From positions 6,026,501 to 6,090,500 of the forward strand of contig OY821779.1 in NCBI GenBank assembly GCA_963682175.1: a DNA stretch of 64,000 nucleotides. The letters are read 5' to 3'. This DNA is from Triglochin maritima. Taxonomy: Eukaryota; Streptophyta; Magnoliopsida; Alismatales; Juncaginaceae. Positions within the stretch are counted from its first letter, which is position 1; the number at the start of each line of letters is the position of its first letter. The notes beneath the pieces are model-generated. The model ran no database searches, was not told where the DNA came from, and saw only the letters and a program-made list of their open reading frames with translations. Positions 47,151 through 59,812 of this stretch are shown piece after piece. The position numbers were made by a program, and so were the translations under genes.

Positions 47151-49200
47151 TTGACATCCATATCACCGATCGCCGTTATCAGATGACATATATCATCGTC
47201 AATCATTGTTATCATATATAGTCATATTCTCGTATGAGAATATCTCACTGAACCTAGACTTTCCTTTAGTCCGTAGTGCATCAGTAATAAACAACATATA
47301 CATATTACATAAGCCGGACCTTGGTCGGCCATATCATCCAAATTAAGATGTGAAATCGACCAGTACATGTGGACCAAAATATGTGTACAACGATTAGTAA
47401 GACCAGCTTATGTTAACAAAAATCTAGACACGTACTTTGTCCCACATGACCCCTATGAATGCCCTCGATTTATAGTAAAGCATTTTTTTCCATATTATTT
47501 GTGATCATCTTTATTCATATTGTAAGTAAATGCATTATTGTCCACTTTCGTGAGAAAATTAGTTGAAAAATCAATCAAGTGCGTCGTTAGAGAAGTAATT
47601 GTTAGAGAATATTTTCAATTTTCACATTAGTAGATTTGTGTGCATTCTTGTAAATTTTAATTTTTTTGAGTCACTCTACTAATCACTATTTGAGTTGGAT
47701 ATCCACATTTCAATAGTAATACACTAAGTGTAGAATATACTTAGTGATGATCTTCGAAGCACTTGTCAAAACAAACAAATTTAACAAACTCGTCAACACA
47801 ACATAATTCATATTGCCAATCCTTAAGATGAGATAGACTCAAATCATCCGTGGTGTTAGCTCAACCATTGCGACACATTACAGTGTGAAACAACAACAAC
47901 AGCAACAATACTTTTTGCAACCAAGTTAAAAAAAACACGAAACTACGAAATATAAACCGTAATTAGGATTATCTTATAATCTAAATAAAAGGTAATACTA
48001 CAAATCAAGCCAGCTCTTTGTCAAAAATAAAATAAATAAAAATACAATATCAAGCCAGCTCGTTGTCAAATAATAATACAATATCATTGCATCATTTTGT
48101 TGCTTTGATGCATAGCCCCATCAAAACTTTTTTAGGGTTATTTTGGATGTACGGCACTTGCCAGCTAAATGTTTGGACAAATCGCATAACTACCCAAACA
48201 TAGTTTGGATACTCAAAAAGACATCGGCTTTAGAGTAGAGAAGTAAAATGGGATTTGAGTGGGAAAAAACGTAAAGGAAGACGCGAGACGAGGCATGGGG
48301 GTTTTTACACCCGAGATACTAATGTGATTTTACTTGAATGGGCAAAAAAGACCGCAAGTGTTGGTGTTGGATAGGGCTGAACGAGTAATGTCGACTTAAA
48401 ACATAAAGTCGAGTTCGAGTTCGAGTTGAGTCAGGATCTACACAAACTCAGAATTGTAGGGTCAAACGGATCCAATGAAAGTAAGCTCAGGCACAAGTAT
48501 AGATGACGGAGCCTGATGCGGTGTCAAGTTGAGCGATGAGACCAAGTCCGATGCGAGCGATGCAAGTTAGGTTGGGGCCTGTATCATTTTTTTACGTTCG
48601 CTAGGATTTTTAGTGATTGGAACTTCCAGTTATCTTAGTAGGAATCCGTTCATCTTTGGCACAACAGTGCTCGATCAGTGAGCTATTGCGCACTCAAAGT
48701 CTCAATTTTTTTTAATATAAATTGAATTGAGTCGAGTCGAGTTAAAACAAGCAAAAAATAAATATAAATTGAATAATAAAAAATCAAGTTGAGTCTCAAT
48801 TTCTTTGAGTTCAAGCTGGTTCGTTTGCCAAATCATGATATTTTTTAATTTTTTATCAAAATCTTCCGGTTAAATTAAAGTTAAGTTTTTTTAAGCTAAG
48901 TTCGAGTTTGACAACCTTGAACTGTCTTGAGTGACACGTGATGTTCGTCTTCTACTTGCTACGTGATATTAACCATTACAAACCTGACCCAATTCAAACA
49001 ACAAAAATAAACATGTCTTCAAAATTATTTCGTTTGACGAATGAAAAATCTGACAGACATTGCATAAAACTCACCGGACCTTTTGCTAATTCCCACATTT
49101 CCGGACCATCCAGCAGTAAAAGCAACAACCCAAGCAAAGAACGGCAAAGTTAACCATGGTTAGGTTAAGTTAATTAGAACTTAACCCGCCGGAGCCGTGC
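47151..49200. other. Intergenic region upstream of the PI4K gene
   Basis: No gene seen. A block at about 48360-48920 has repeated GAGTTCGAGTT/AACTCGAAC-like words and TAGGGCTG/ACAACCTT edges, possibly a worn hAT-like element; ends not proven. Confidence 0.4.
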
Positions 49201-49235
49201 GACGTCACAACGTTGCGACAGTTCAATATATATAA
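49201..49235 (+). promoter_or_regulatory. Core promoter of the PI4K gamma gene
   Basis: TATATATAA at 49227-49235 sits 19 bp downstream of GACGTCAC (49201-49208), an ACGT-core bZIP-type site. A pyrimidine-rich CTCCCCTCCCTCTC leader follows at about 49248. Position relative to the transcript start is inferred. Confidence 0.6.
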
Positions 49236-49259
49236 CCCAACAGACTTCTCCCCTCCCTC

Positions 49260-50626
49260 TCAAACTCGCACCAAACCAGGAGAGAGAAAACAAGAACCAG
49301 GAGAGAGATGGACCCGAACGGGCGACCCGAACAGTTGGATCCGATCACCTGATCCCCGATCGTCGCGCGACGGCCGTTGGATGGTGCTGCTGGCTCGCTC
49401 TGTGGTTCTCTTCTCCGAAGTCCCGGTTGGTGTTGTGTTTGCTGTGGATTCATTCGTTTTTGGTTGTGTGGTTTGGAGCTTGGCGTTTTTTGGAGTTGTT
49501 TTTGTCGGAAACATGTCGGATCTTTGTTTTTTTTTGTTCTTCCATTTGGTTTCTTATGGAAGTAATGCTGAATGGGGTTTGGGAAATTTTTGGGTTTTTT
49601 TTTTTGGGATGGGAGAGATCAGTGTGTTGAAAAACCCTGGGGGTTTAGTTTTTTTTTTTTTTGGTTTTTGATTTCCCCCCTCGTTTTGGTTTGTTGGATG
49701 TGAATAATAGTTAATAACGAGATAAAAATTTTGTGAGGATAATATGTTATTTGTTTTGTTTGGAATGGTTGAAATCTCAAAGGTGGTTTTGTTGTGGATT
49801 TTATATTTTTCCCTTCCGAACTCAACAAGGAATCTTTTCTCTCTCTCTAAAGTAATAATAATAATGTTTGTCGTTGCGTGGAATGGAGAAAAAGTCTTTT
49901 GTTTTTGGTTTATGATTGCTAAAGTTATATTTCTGTGGTCGCAAAAGTTCACAATCCAACTACTCTGCTAAAAAATGATGCATCTATTGCTTCCATCACA
50001 ATGGTAAGTACGAATTTCGAACTGTCGAAGCGCAGAAGGAAGTATTCTTAATCTCCCTTAAATTGCTTGTTTACTTTTGTTGATTTGCTAGTCTTACAAC
50101 CCTGCTAATCATGATAGATCTGTTGTTTCCATCTTAATGATCATGATTCAGTACAAATTTTGAATTTGTAAAGCGTGGCGAAGTTTGTATTTTTAGATCC
50201 TCCTTTGTTTGGTAGTTTACTTGGGATGACTAATTGACTAGCTGCTACTGCTGCTGCTTTTTTTGAAGAAAATAAATTTTCAACTACTTTTGATATTGTA
50301 AGGTAGTTTTCATGTTGCTCATGTTACCTATTCTTATAACTACATCTAGTTTTTTTTTCTTCCACTTCAGAGGCTGGCTTGATCTGATTGGGGTTCTGAT
50401 GTAAGGTGATCAACCTCCGATTTCCCATCCCCAACCAGATTGGCGATTGCTAACTTGTTGATCCATGGTGGGAGCTGGGGGTGATAGATATTGCCATAGC
50501 CACGATTAATGATCGTGTGCATAACACATCTTCCTCTCGACGTACCCAGCAGGGGGAAGAAGAAGAGGAGGAAGAAAAATCTCTCCACTGCCTGTGTGAA
50601 CCTTGGTAGACACCCCATCTCCATCC
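49260..50626 (+). other. 5' untranslated region with intron, PI4K gamma gene
   Basis: Between promoter and start codon lie 1.4 kb without a coding frame that joins the kinase. A strong acceptor (T-rich tract then TCCACTTCAG, ending 50370) indicates a 5'-UTR intron, whose donor I could not fix (somewhere after about 49400). The final leader exon contains two upstream ATGs: a minimal ATGTAA at 50399-50404 and a 14-codon frame at 50465-50509. Confidence 0.55.
50399..50404 (+). promoter_or_regulatory. Minimal start-stop upstream ORF (ATGTAA)
   Basis: ATG immediately followed by TAA, 223 bp upstream of the kinase start and just downstream of the likely intron acceptor. Start-stop uORFs can stall ribosomes in plants; whether this one is retained in mature mRNA depends on splicing. 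Confidence 0.4.
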
Positions 50627-52507
50627 ATGTCTCGTAAAATGGACGGTCCCGTGCAGACTCAAACGGCAGTTGAAGCTGGCAACAAGCATCGTGATGCAGT
50701 AGCTAGAAATAAACCTTTTAGTAGAAGACGTATCTTTGTTCAAACTGACAGTGGCAGTGTATTGGGTGTCGAACTAGAACGAGGAGACAATGTTAACTCT
50801 GTTAAAAGAAGGATTCAGTTGGAGCTCAATGTTCCAACTGAAGAGAGTTCACTTACTTACGGCGATCTTGTGATTAAGAATGATTTCAGTAGAATTCGCA
50901 ACGATTCGCCGTTGCTGCTCACTAGAAATTTCATGCACAGGAGCTCCTCGACCCCGTGTCTTTCTCCAACTGGGAAGGAAGTGCATAAAGAAGACCGCAG
51001 TTGTCCGATCACGATTTTGGCCTGTCCGAGTAAGTGCCTGCAGACAAAGAAGCTTGTAAAGGATGTCGTCACGGCTATTAAGAGTGGAATTGAGCCAGTT
51101 CCTGTCAGCAGTGGGCTTGGAGGAGCTTACTACTTTAGGAACATCAGAGGCGAGAGTGTTGCAATTGTTAAACCGACCGATGAAGAGCCATTTGCGCCCA
51201 ATAATCCGAAAGGTTTTGTTGGAAAAGCACTTGGACAGCCTGGCCTGAAACGATCGGTTCGTGTGGGTGAGACGGGATTCAGGGAAGTTGCTGCTTACCT
51301 TCTGGACTATGATCACTTCGCCAATGTTCCTCCAACTGTCCTCGTGAAGGTTACTCACTCGATTTTCCATGCAAATGAAGTGAATGGTAACAGCAAGAAG
51401 TCGTGTGATAGCAAACCTAAGCTGCTCAGCAAAATCGCCTCATTCCAACAGTTCATTCCTCACGACTATGATGCTAGTGACCATGGAGCTACAAGATTTC
51501 CAGTTGCTGCTATTCACAGAATAGGCATATTGGATGTTAGGACCTTCAACACAGACCGGCACGCAGGCAACCTTCTTGTGAGGAACCTCAATGATGGAAT
51601 TGGAAATTTTGGCGGTTCGATTGAGCTCATCCCTATCGATCATGGTCTCTGCCTTCCTGAGACTCTTGAGGATCCTTATTTTGAGTGGATCTACTGGCCA
51701 CAGGCCTCCATTCCTTTCTCTGAAGACGAATTAGAGTACATTGCCAAACTTGATCCCAAGAAAGACGTTGAGATGCTGCAAATGGAATTGCCAATGATCC
51801 GTGAAGCTTGCTTGAGGGTTCTTGTTGTTTGCATCATCTTCCTGAAAGAGGCAGCTAAGTTTGGGCTTTGTCTTTCTGAAATTGGGCAGATGATGACCCG
51901 CGAATTCAGAGGGAAGGAGGAAGAACCTAGTGAATTGGAGGTTGTTTGCATGGAGGCCAGGCGATTGGTGGGAGAAAGAGAGCCGATGATTTTTGAACTT
52001 GGAATTGGTGAGGACTTACAATATGATTCAGACTCCGGAGAAGACGGTTCCTCACTGTCAAAAACATCACCATACCACAATTTAGGCCTCAGCATTCACG
52101 ATGGAAAAAATCCATTCTCGAAATTGCATTCTATGGAAAAGGAAAAGGATGATTTGTTTGATGCAGATGAAGGTTCTTTCTCGTCTGCCAATCATAATCC
52201 AATTCAGCCCGTGTTCCGCAAGGGACTTAGTTTCTCCACAAAGAGCCTCCATTTCCCACCTGGTGGCCTGGAAGGCCTCAAATTGAACTCCAAAAACAAT
52301 TGCAATGTTTCATTGCCGAAATCGGGAAACAGTAGAAGTGCAGAAGAACAAATGCCATCAAGTCCAAGCTTTGTGGTGCTAGCCGACATGGGCGAGGAAG
52401 AGTGGGCAGCGTTCCTCGAAACGTTACAGGAGTTGCTTCCTGCTGCATTCCAGAGACGTAAGTGCGATGGTCCGGGCCAGAGGTTGGGTACTTCATGCCA
52501 ATTTTGA
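50627..52507 (+). CDS. PI4KG: Phosphatidylinositol 4-kinase gamma (single ubiquitin-like domain)
   Basis: Single-exon coding region, 626 aa. Start chosen at ATG 50627 (MSRKMDGPVQTQ), the conserved N-terminus of this plant family; the frame is open a little further upstream but without an ATG. Residues 34-98 form a ubiquitin-like domain (RRIFVQTDSGSVLGVEL to NDSPLLL). Residues about 155-430 form the type II PI3/PI4-kinase domain: glycine loop GGAYYF (165-170), ATP-contacting K182 in AIVKPTDEEP, catalytic D310 and N315 in TDRHAGN, and D338 of the IDHG metal motif. The C-terminus ends RLGTSCQF, also conserved. One ubiquitin-like domain fits the PI4K gamma 5/6/7 group. Several plant members are reported to phosphorylate proteins rather than lipid, so lipid kinase activity should not be assumed. 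All key residues are present. Probably regulated through the leader (intron, uORFs). Confidence 0.95.
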   Translation: MSRKMDGPVQTQTAVEAGNKHRDAVARNKPFSRRRIFVQTDSGSVLGVELERGDNVNSVKRRIQLELNVPTEESSLTYGDLVIKNDFSRIRNDSPLLLTRNFMHRSSSTPCLSPTGKEVHKEDRSCPITILACPSKCLQTKKLVKDVVTAIKSGIEPVPVSSGLGGAYYFRNIRGESVAIVKPTDEEPFAPNNPKGFVGKALGQPGLKRSVRVGETGFREVAAYLLDYDHFANVPPTVLVKVTHSIFHANEVNGNSKKSCDSKPKLLSKIASFQQFIPHDYDASDHGATRFPVAAIHRIGILDVRTFNTDRHAGNLLVRNLNDGIGNFGGSIELIPIDHGLCLPETLEDPYFEWIYWPQASIPFSEDELEYIAKLDPKKDVEMLQMELPMIREACLRVLVVCIIFLKEAAKFGLCLSEIGQMMTREFRGKEEEPSELEVVCMEARRLVGEREPMIFELGIGEDLQYDSDSGEDGSSLSKTSPYHNLGLSIHDGKNPFSKLHSMEKEKDDLFDADEGSFSSANHNPIQPVFRKGLSFSTKSLHFPPGGLEGLKLNSKNNCNVSLPKSGNSRSAEEQMPSSPSFVVLADMGEEEWAAFLETLQELLPAAFQRRKCDGPGQRLGTSCQF

Positions 52508-52776
52508 TAAGTATACATGACCAAGAGAAGTATATATGTCAACTTGGTTTATATGCTTGCTTACTTGCCAGTATTATTCTGTGTGATGCAGGTAGTGTGG
52601 ATATGTGAACATATATAGTTCGGGAATAAGACAGCATGTATTTGTATAGGAGCTTAATGGGAGTGAGGCCTTATAGTTATATGTTTGAGGTCTTTTTGTA
52701 TATGTGGTTGGTTACGCTTACGCCCTAAGTAGGACTGATCCTTATCTGTTTATACCTTTGATGTATATTGTTGTTA

Positions 52777-52782
52777 AATAAA
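52777..52782 (+). terminator. Polyadenylation signal of the PI4K gene
   Basis: AATAAA 270 bp after the stop codon in a T-rich 3' UTR (52508-52800). Confidence 0.6.
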
Positions 52783-53663
52783 TAGTAGTTTGAATAATGG
52801 CTGAAGACATTGATTGATCTTTTGGACGTATAACATCACTTTGAAAATTACTCTTGTGATAGCGATGTTACCTGTTTGCATTTCAACAGCTACTTGAGTA
52901 GTTGTCTATTGCACTTTGTAGGTAGTTATTCTTTTTGGATAAGACTGCAGGTAATTATTCCATCTTTTATCATTTCATTTTCAGAACTTTGTCTTGGAGA
53001 ATTTGTTTCCTTGCATTCCCTTTCTGTATGTTGAGTAACAAAAACTAATTCCAATCTTATACTATCACATAAATAAATGAGTTCTGATTCTTTCTTATTG
53101 CAATGGCTTGTGGTAAAATGATCTTGAAGTGGAATATTTAAGATAATTATACCTTTGTCAGCCTTTCGGCAGATCAATGGTAGCATCTGTTCTCATGTTT
53201 AATATCTGATACGTGTGTCATCGGCCCACATAGTATTAAATTAATTTTTTGTGGGGGAGGGCCCACCACAGTAGCTTGCTACCAGGGCTCTTGAGCGTCG
53301 CCCTGCGTTGCACTACTGCTTCCCTGTTACACCCCAATCAAGAATAATGGAATAGAGTTGTGATAGGTGTTGTGAATTGCGATCAACTACTGTCATGAAA
53401 ATAAAACTTAACAAAGAATTGTGATTGAGGTGTTAGTCTTTTAGCAACGTGTTGCATCAGGCCTTGGATATAGTGATTCAAAGTGAGCAAAAGTCCACGC
53501 ATGATACTTGATGAGTGAGAACGATAAGGAAGCTAGTCGATGGACGCCACTACCTTAGTAGCACAATGCATCAACACTTGGATGTAGTGCACAAGAAGCA
53601 AGAGACTTCACTTACTTAGTAGGTGCGGGAGGCAATGAAGCTAGTTGAGGACAGTAGGATTCA
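52783..53663. other. Intergenic region, nothing recognised
   Basis: AT-rich DNA between the kinase gene and a LINE relic. The piece 53250-53330 is GC-richer but has no coding features. Confidence 0.45.
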
Positions 53664-55140
53664 CGTGAGTAGTTGAAATGTTGACTCCTTAACAAGAAAA
53701 TTGAGAGAGTTAGTGGATGTGGCCACAAAGAAAAGAATATATATTGAGAAAATATTTTGTGTCCAAGAAACCAAATGTGTAGGTGAAAATATCATAGAGT
53801 TAGAAAATACAAGATTTAAACTATGGTATAGTGAAAAAGATAGAAATAAGAATGATATGGGGATTTGGGTAGATAAGAGTTTAAGAAATGAGGTTGTGGA
53901 GGTTAAGAGATGGAAAAATTAGTTGAATGTTATTAGTGTCTATGCCCCACAAGTAGGTTGGAGCGAAACATTGAAGAAACAATTTTGGGAAGACCTTGAT
54001 ATGATGGTCAGAGAAATCCGTAGTAGTAAGAAGCTTTGCATTGGAGAAGATTTCAACAATCATGTTGGTAAAAATAACGGAAGATTTCGGAGTATCAAAG
54101 AGATTGAGGTTAAGGAAGTCATAAAAATGATGAAAGTAGACAAGACTTTAGGACCAATATTCCGATTGAGGTGTGAATATGTCTTGGGGATAGAGTTATG
54201 TTGTGGCTACCCAAGTTGTTTAATAGTATTTTTTAGGACGAACAAAACACCAAACGGGTGGAGAAAGAGTATATTGGTGCAATTTGTAAGAATAAATGAG
54301 ACATTTAGAATTACAATAACTATGGAGCTATCAAGTCAATGTGTCATACGATGAAGTTATGATAAAGTAATTGAACAGTATTGTATAAGGAGAGAAACAA
54401 ATGTTAAAATAATCAATTTGGGATTATGCATGGAAGGTCGATGGTCGATGTCATATTCTTGGTGAGGCAACTCATGGAGAGCTATAGAGAACAAAAAAGA
54501 CTTACACATGATCTTTATTGATTTAGAGAATGCTTATGACAAAGTTCTGAGAAGTGTTATGTGGTGGGTCATGGAGAAGAAAAAAGTATCAACAAAATAT
54601 GTCAACTTGATTAAAGATATGTACGAGAGAGTGGAGATAACGTTAAAGGACGGGGAAATTGACGAAGATGTTAGTCATAAGATTAGGTCAAGGTGGAGAA
54701 ATGACGACACACAGCAGACATTTTATGTGACAAGAAGATCCATCTCAAGTTAAAAGGAAAATTTTATAGGACAACTATAAAACCTGTGATGTTGTATGAA
54801 GCAGAATGTCAGGTTACAAAAAGACAACGTGTGCAAAAGATGAGTATGGTTGAAATGCAGATGTTGCAGTGGATGTATGGACATACGCTGAAGAATCAAA
54901 TTAGAAATGAGGAAACTCACGAGAGAGTTGAAGTTGCCCCAATAGAAAAGAAGTTTATATAACATAGGTGATATGATTTAGACGTGTACAAAGAAGACCT
55001 ACGAAGACACTGGTTTAAAGGGAAGTGTTGAGCTGTGATGAATACATAAAAATGATATGCAGACCAAAATTAACTTGAGAAGAAATAGTCAAAAGAAACC
55101 TAAAAGATTGGAATATTCCCAGAGATTTGGTATTGGATAT
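53664..55140 (+). pseudogene. RTE-type LINE relic, 5' part (endonuclease and reverse transcriptase fragments)
   Basis: Translation gives an apurinic endonuclease-like domain (RKLRELVDVATKK, CVQETK with the catalytic glutamate, VISVYAPQVG, then an altered GDFN motif reading GEDFNNHVG). It then jumps to RT sequence (MMKVDKTLGP, NGWRKSILV, MIFIDLENAYDKV), then to the C-terminal part (GEIDEDVSHKIR, LKLKGKFYRT, MLYEAECQVTKRQ, MLQWMYGHTLKN). Two stretches are missing: the end of the endonuclease with the beginning of RT, and the RT core that should contain the YADD catalytic motif. It is a deletion derivative and could not be active. It ends at the GATAT target of the second copia insertion. Confidence 0.85.
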
Positions 55141-55399
55141 TGTTGAAATATCATCAAATAAGGAAACATATCACCTGCTCCGCTCAGACGAAATCTCCAC
55201 ATAGCCGTTGGGATGCATCTCCTCCAGATTCTACAACGCAATATCCCATATAAGGAAAGAATCAATTGCCCCCCGCTCCTCCTAATTAGGAAGCTTCCAA
55301 CGGACCTTATTTTGTATCTTCTATTTATACACAAGTTCTTGTAAATCAAAAATAACAATCAGAAATAATAATCTATCGTTCTTCTTCCACAATTCAATA
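55141..55399 (+). repeat. 5' LTR of copia-2
   Basis: 259 bp, starts TGTTGAAATATC, ends AATTCAATA. A weak TATA-like TATTTATAC lies near 55323. Confidence 0.96.
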
Positions 55400-55411
55400 T
55401 GGTATCAGAGC
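55400..55411 (+). promoter_or_regulatory. Primer-binding site of copia-2 (initiator tRNA-Met)
   Basis: TGGTATCAGAGC immediately follows the left LTR, the same primer as copia-1. Confidence 0.93.
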
Positions 55412-55515
55412 AATAAAAACGATCTCAGAGCTCCCCCGGAGGTCATCACTGATCGTTGTTGGTGATTAAAGGGGGTTGAAGGCTAATAAGCCGACATCCA
55501 GACCCAAAAAACACC

Positions 55516-57471
55516 ATGGATGAAAATGCAAGCAGCTCATAATCAAGCTCGTCCTCACGCCTGGTCTCAACCCTCTTCAACGGGTCAAACTACCTCACTT
55601 GGGCTCGCGCGGTCACCCTCTCCCTCAGTGGCAGGGGGAGGCTTGGCCACATCACGGGGAAAACAAAGAAACCAGAAGGCGCCGGGACAGAAAACAAACA
55701 AGAAGAATGGCAAACCAGGGATCACCTGGTAATGTCATGGATAATCTCTTCCATGCAACCCAACATTGGAGAAATCTTCCTATACAAAGAAAGTGCGCAA
55801 GAACTATGGGAAGCCGTCCATGAACAATATGGAAAAGCGCACAACTTCGCTCACGTTTTCAAAATCAAGCAAGAGATCGCGCAGACGCGTCAAAACCAGA
55901 AATCCATCACAGACTACCTCGGAAGTCTCAGGAAAGTGTGGGACGAGTTAGGGGTTTATGAACCCCCGACCACCGACGCCCAAATCATCAAACAACGCAC
56001 AAAACAAAATCGCATCTATCAATTTCTGGTGGGCTTAGATGCAAGTTATGAGTCCATAAGAAGCCAAGTGATCATGTCACAAGAACTCCCATCCCTTGCT
56101 GCAGTCACGGCGATGATCCAATGCGAGGAAACTCGCTGCAGGACCACCGCTCCTCCGCAAGGACACACCCAAACAGAAACTGGAGGCGAAACCAGTGCAT
56201 TTTTTGTCGCAAAAACCCCAAATCCGACCGCAAACCACAACAACAAAAAAAGATACGGAAATCGGAAGGACGAATGTTGCGAAAACTGTAAAAAATATGG
56301 ACACAATAAAAACCACTGCTGGTTTCTTCATCCGCACCTCCGACCGTCAAGGGATGGCGACAGACAAGAAGGGAACGTCAGAAACAACATGAGATCATCG
56401 GGTGTCGGCGGCTACTACACCGCCATGGGGAGCGGCGACCACCAGACAAACCCTAGCTCAACCCTTTTTCTCGCTCAAACCGGAAATGGAAATAACAGAG
56501 GCGGATCATGTAGCTTTTATACGATGGGAGATCCGACAATGCATCCGGATCCAACCAACTACCACCCGAATCATCAGCAGTACAGCAACAGGACCACGTC
56601 TTCAAATCTCGTGGGCTTGGGCCCAAGCCATTCTGGACCAGACCAGCTCAACCTTCTGGTGGACCAACTAAATTCCTTGTTGCAAAACAACCCCCACACT
56701 TCAGGTAATAAGACAGGTATGCCAAAAACCTTGAATCATTACACTGCATTTTTTTGTGATAATCCTTGTAATAAAAATTGGATCATTGACTCAGGTGCCA
56801 CTAATCATATGACTGGAAATACTACCATGTTAAGTAATATCAACAATAGATTAGAAATGCTTGATAAATTTGTAACTGTGGCTAATGGTAATCAAGTAGA
56901 AATTAAAGGAATAGGGGACACTAGATTACTAAACCAAATAACTAAAGATGTTCTTTATGTACCATGTTTTAACTCCAACCTATTATCTGTGGCAAAACTC
57001 ACAAAGGCATTAAATTGTAATGTTATATTTATTCCCAATGATGTACTCTTTCAGGATCGCTCCACAGGGAAGACGGTTGGTAGAGGCACTCTTCAAAATA
57101 ATTTATATATTCTAGATTCCAATAACACTGCCTTACATGTCAGCAATAGCACCGTACATGAACTTTGGCACAGGAGGATGGGACACCCCTCTCATTATGT
57201 TCTGAAAACTTTATTTCCATTTATTAATTCTGAAATAATTTGTGATGTTTGTAGTTTATCAAAACAAGTCAGGTTACCTTTTCAGTTATCTGCTACTAAA
57301 ACAGATAAACCCTTCGAGCTGATTCACTTCGATATTTGGGGGCCCGCTCCCACTGAATCCTATAATGAGTTCAAATATTTTATTACCTTCATTGATGATT
57401 TTTCTCGTACCACATGGATTTACTTACTTAGATTAATATCTGATGTTTTTGACAATTTGTTACATTTGTAG
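55516..57471 (+). pseudogene. copia-2 gag, protease and integrase (one early stop, then frameshift)
   Basis: The frame starts at ATG 55516 (MDENASSS) and is interrupted only by TAA at 55540-55542 until 57471. It holds the UBN2-type Gag core (NYLTWARAVTLSLSGRGRLG), the CCHC knuckle CENCKKYGHNKNHC near 56277-56318, the protease active site IIDSGATNHMTG near 56780, and the integrase zinc domain ELWHRRMGHPSH with the first catalytic aspartate (FDIWGPAPTES). It ends in the integrase core, where about 8 nt present in copia-1 are missing (near 57455), throwing the frame. Stop codon 9 could be bypassed only by read-through or a downstream start. Confidence 0.9.
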
Positions 57472-59806
57472 AAAATATGTATGGTTTCAAAATTAAAATT
57501 CTTAGATCCGATAATGGTTCTGAATATACCAGTAACATGTTTCAAATTTTTTTAAAACAAAAAGGGCATTTTTCATCAAACCACTTGTATTAATACTCCC
57601 GAACAAAATGGGGTTTCTGAAAGGAAAAACATACATTTATTGAATATCACGAGATCCTTGCTTTTCCAACATCATGTTCCAAAAAGGTTTTGGTCAGACG
57701 CGATTTTAACGGCTGCTTATCTTATTAACAGACTCCCTAGTCCAATACTTCAAAACAACCACTAGAAATTCTAAATGGAAGAAAAATGACTCTTGATCAC
57801 CTCAAAACCTTTGGTTGTGTTGTCTTTGTTCACAGGACCAGGATGGATAAGCTAGACTCTAGTTCTTGTAAATGTGTTTTCTTAGGATATTCTTCTAAGA
57901 AAAATGGATATAAATGTTATGATCCCCAAAATTGTAAATTTTATGTTTCTCGTGATGTACAATTCCTTGAAGATAGTCCTTATTTCCAAAGGGACAAAGA
58001 AGCTCCTTCTCCCCAAGGTACGTCTCCTACAAGCAATGTTCCCCTCCCGGTCAACAACTTCGACACCATCACCAACACAAGACCCGAAGAAACAACCCAA
58101 GATGAACCAAGAACAGAGGAGGAAGAAACACATCAAAGACAGTCGAATCGCCATACTCGTCCTCCCTCCTACTTACATTATTATGTTACCTCTCACGTCA
58201 CTTACCCCATCGAGGACCGCTTGTCCTATAATCAAATAAAAACCAACCATAAGGCCTTCATAACAGAAATAGATAGTCACATAGAACCCACCAACTTTAA
58301 TAATGCCATAAAAAATCCTAAATGGATCAATGCCATGAAGGATGAAATCAAGGCCTTAGAATCCAACAACTTGGACTCTTGTCCCTATTCAACCAGGAAT
58401 AAAACCCGTAGGATGTAAATGGATCTATAAAATCAAATATAACAGTAATGACACCATAGAAAGGTATAAAACTCGTCTTGTAGCCAAAAGATATACTCAA
58501 ACCTACGACATTGACTACTTAGAAACCTTTGCACCTGTAGCTAAAATGAACACAATTCATGTTCTCTTATCCATAGCAGTAAATAAAGGGTGGAATATAT
58601 TCCAAATGGATGTGAAAAATACTTTTCTTCAGGGAAATCTTGAGGAAGAAGTATACATGACACCTCCACCAGGGTTCAACTCTTCTCCAATTCAGGTATG
58701 TAAGCTCCACAAGTCAATCTACGGATTAAAGCAGTCACCTCGCGCCTGGTATGCCAAACTCAGCCTTTCTTTAATTAATTATGGATTTAACTGTTGATGC
58801 TTCTATGTTTGTCAAAACTTACAACAATAATATTGTAATAGTCTTAGTATATGTCGATGACATCATCATTACAGGAGACTGTGATAACGAAATAAATTTA
58901 GTTAAAATGCATCTAAAATCATCCTTTGACATAAAAGACCTAGGATTCCTAAAATACTTTCTAGGAATAGAATTTGCTTATTCAAAAAAGGGTTTGTTTA
59001 TGTCCCAAAGAAAGTATGTCCTCGATCTTCTACATGAAACTGGTAAAATAGGATCTAAACCTACTAACACTCCTATCGAAACTAATCGTAAAGTGAGTCC
59101 AACGGGCGGAGAACCAGTTAAAGATATAGGTCAATTTCAAAGACTTGTGGGTAAACTAATATACCTCACAGTTACCAGACCAGATATAACGTATGTTGTA
59201 AGCACCATTAGTCAATTTATGCATAATCCTCATACACATCACTTAGAGATAATTGACCGGATCACGTGTTATCTAAAAAGGACCCCTGGACAGGGACTAT
59301 GGATGAAAAAGAATAACTCTAATGAAATCATCGGTTATTCGGATGCAGATTGGGCAGGAAGTCATGACCGGAAATCTACTACAGGCTTCTGCACATTCGT
59401 AGGGGGGAACTTGGTAACTTGGAAAAACAAAAAGCAAAACGTTGTCGCCAGATCCAGTGCTGAGGCTGAATACCGTGCCATGACTTCAACTACAAGTGAG
59501 CTCATATGGCTCAAGCAACTTCTAAAAGACATGAAACAACCCTATAATCAACCTATGCAGATGTTTTGTGACAACAACGCTGCCCGACACATAGCTTCCA
59601 ATCCAGTCTTTCACGAAAGGACTAAACATATCGAGGTGGATTGTCACTTCATCCGAGAAAAGATCCAGTCAAATGAAATAGAAGTCCCATACGTTCCAAG
59701 TAAGGAGCAACTCGCTGATATCTTCACCAAAGGATTGGACCACAAAAGTTTTCAACAAATTCTGCTCAAGTTAGGCTCCTTCAACATCCATCAGGATCCA
59801 ACTTGA
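57472..59806 (+). pseudogene. copia-2 integrase end, reverse transcriptase and RNase H (broken)
   Basis: Integrase core residues (SDNGSEY region, PEQNGV) follow in a shifted frame with another one-base change near 57567. 57786-58418 carries the integrase C-terminus and spacer. RT resumes at 58546-58797 ([19 protein letters not shown]), then a frameshift before 58781-59806, which is intact with YVDD (about 58850), RNase H (DADWAGS, SSAEAEYRAM) and the last residues before the polypurine tract. Confidence 0.88.
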
Positions 59807-59812
59807 GGGGCG

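Noticed and set aside
49213..49671. 152-codon frame near the PI4K promoter
   Set aside because: It spans the leader and the likely 5'-UTR intron, with low-complexity F/G/V-rich content and no homologue recognised.
50603..50626. Eight extra N-terminal codons on the PI4K gamma frame
   Set aside because: The extension would begin with TTG. The first ATG (50627) gives the family's conserved start MSR.
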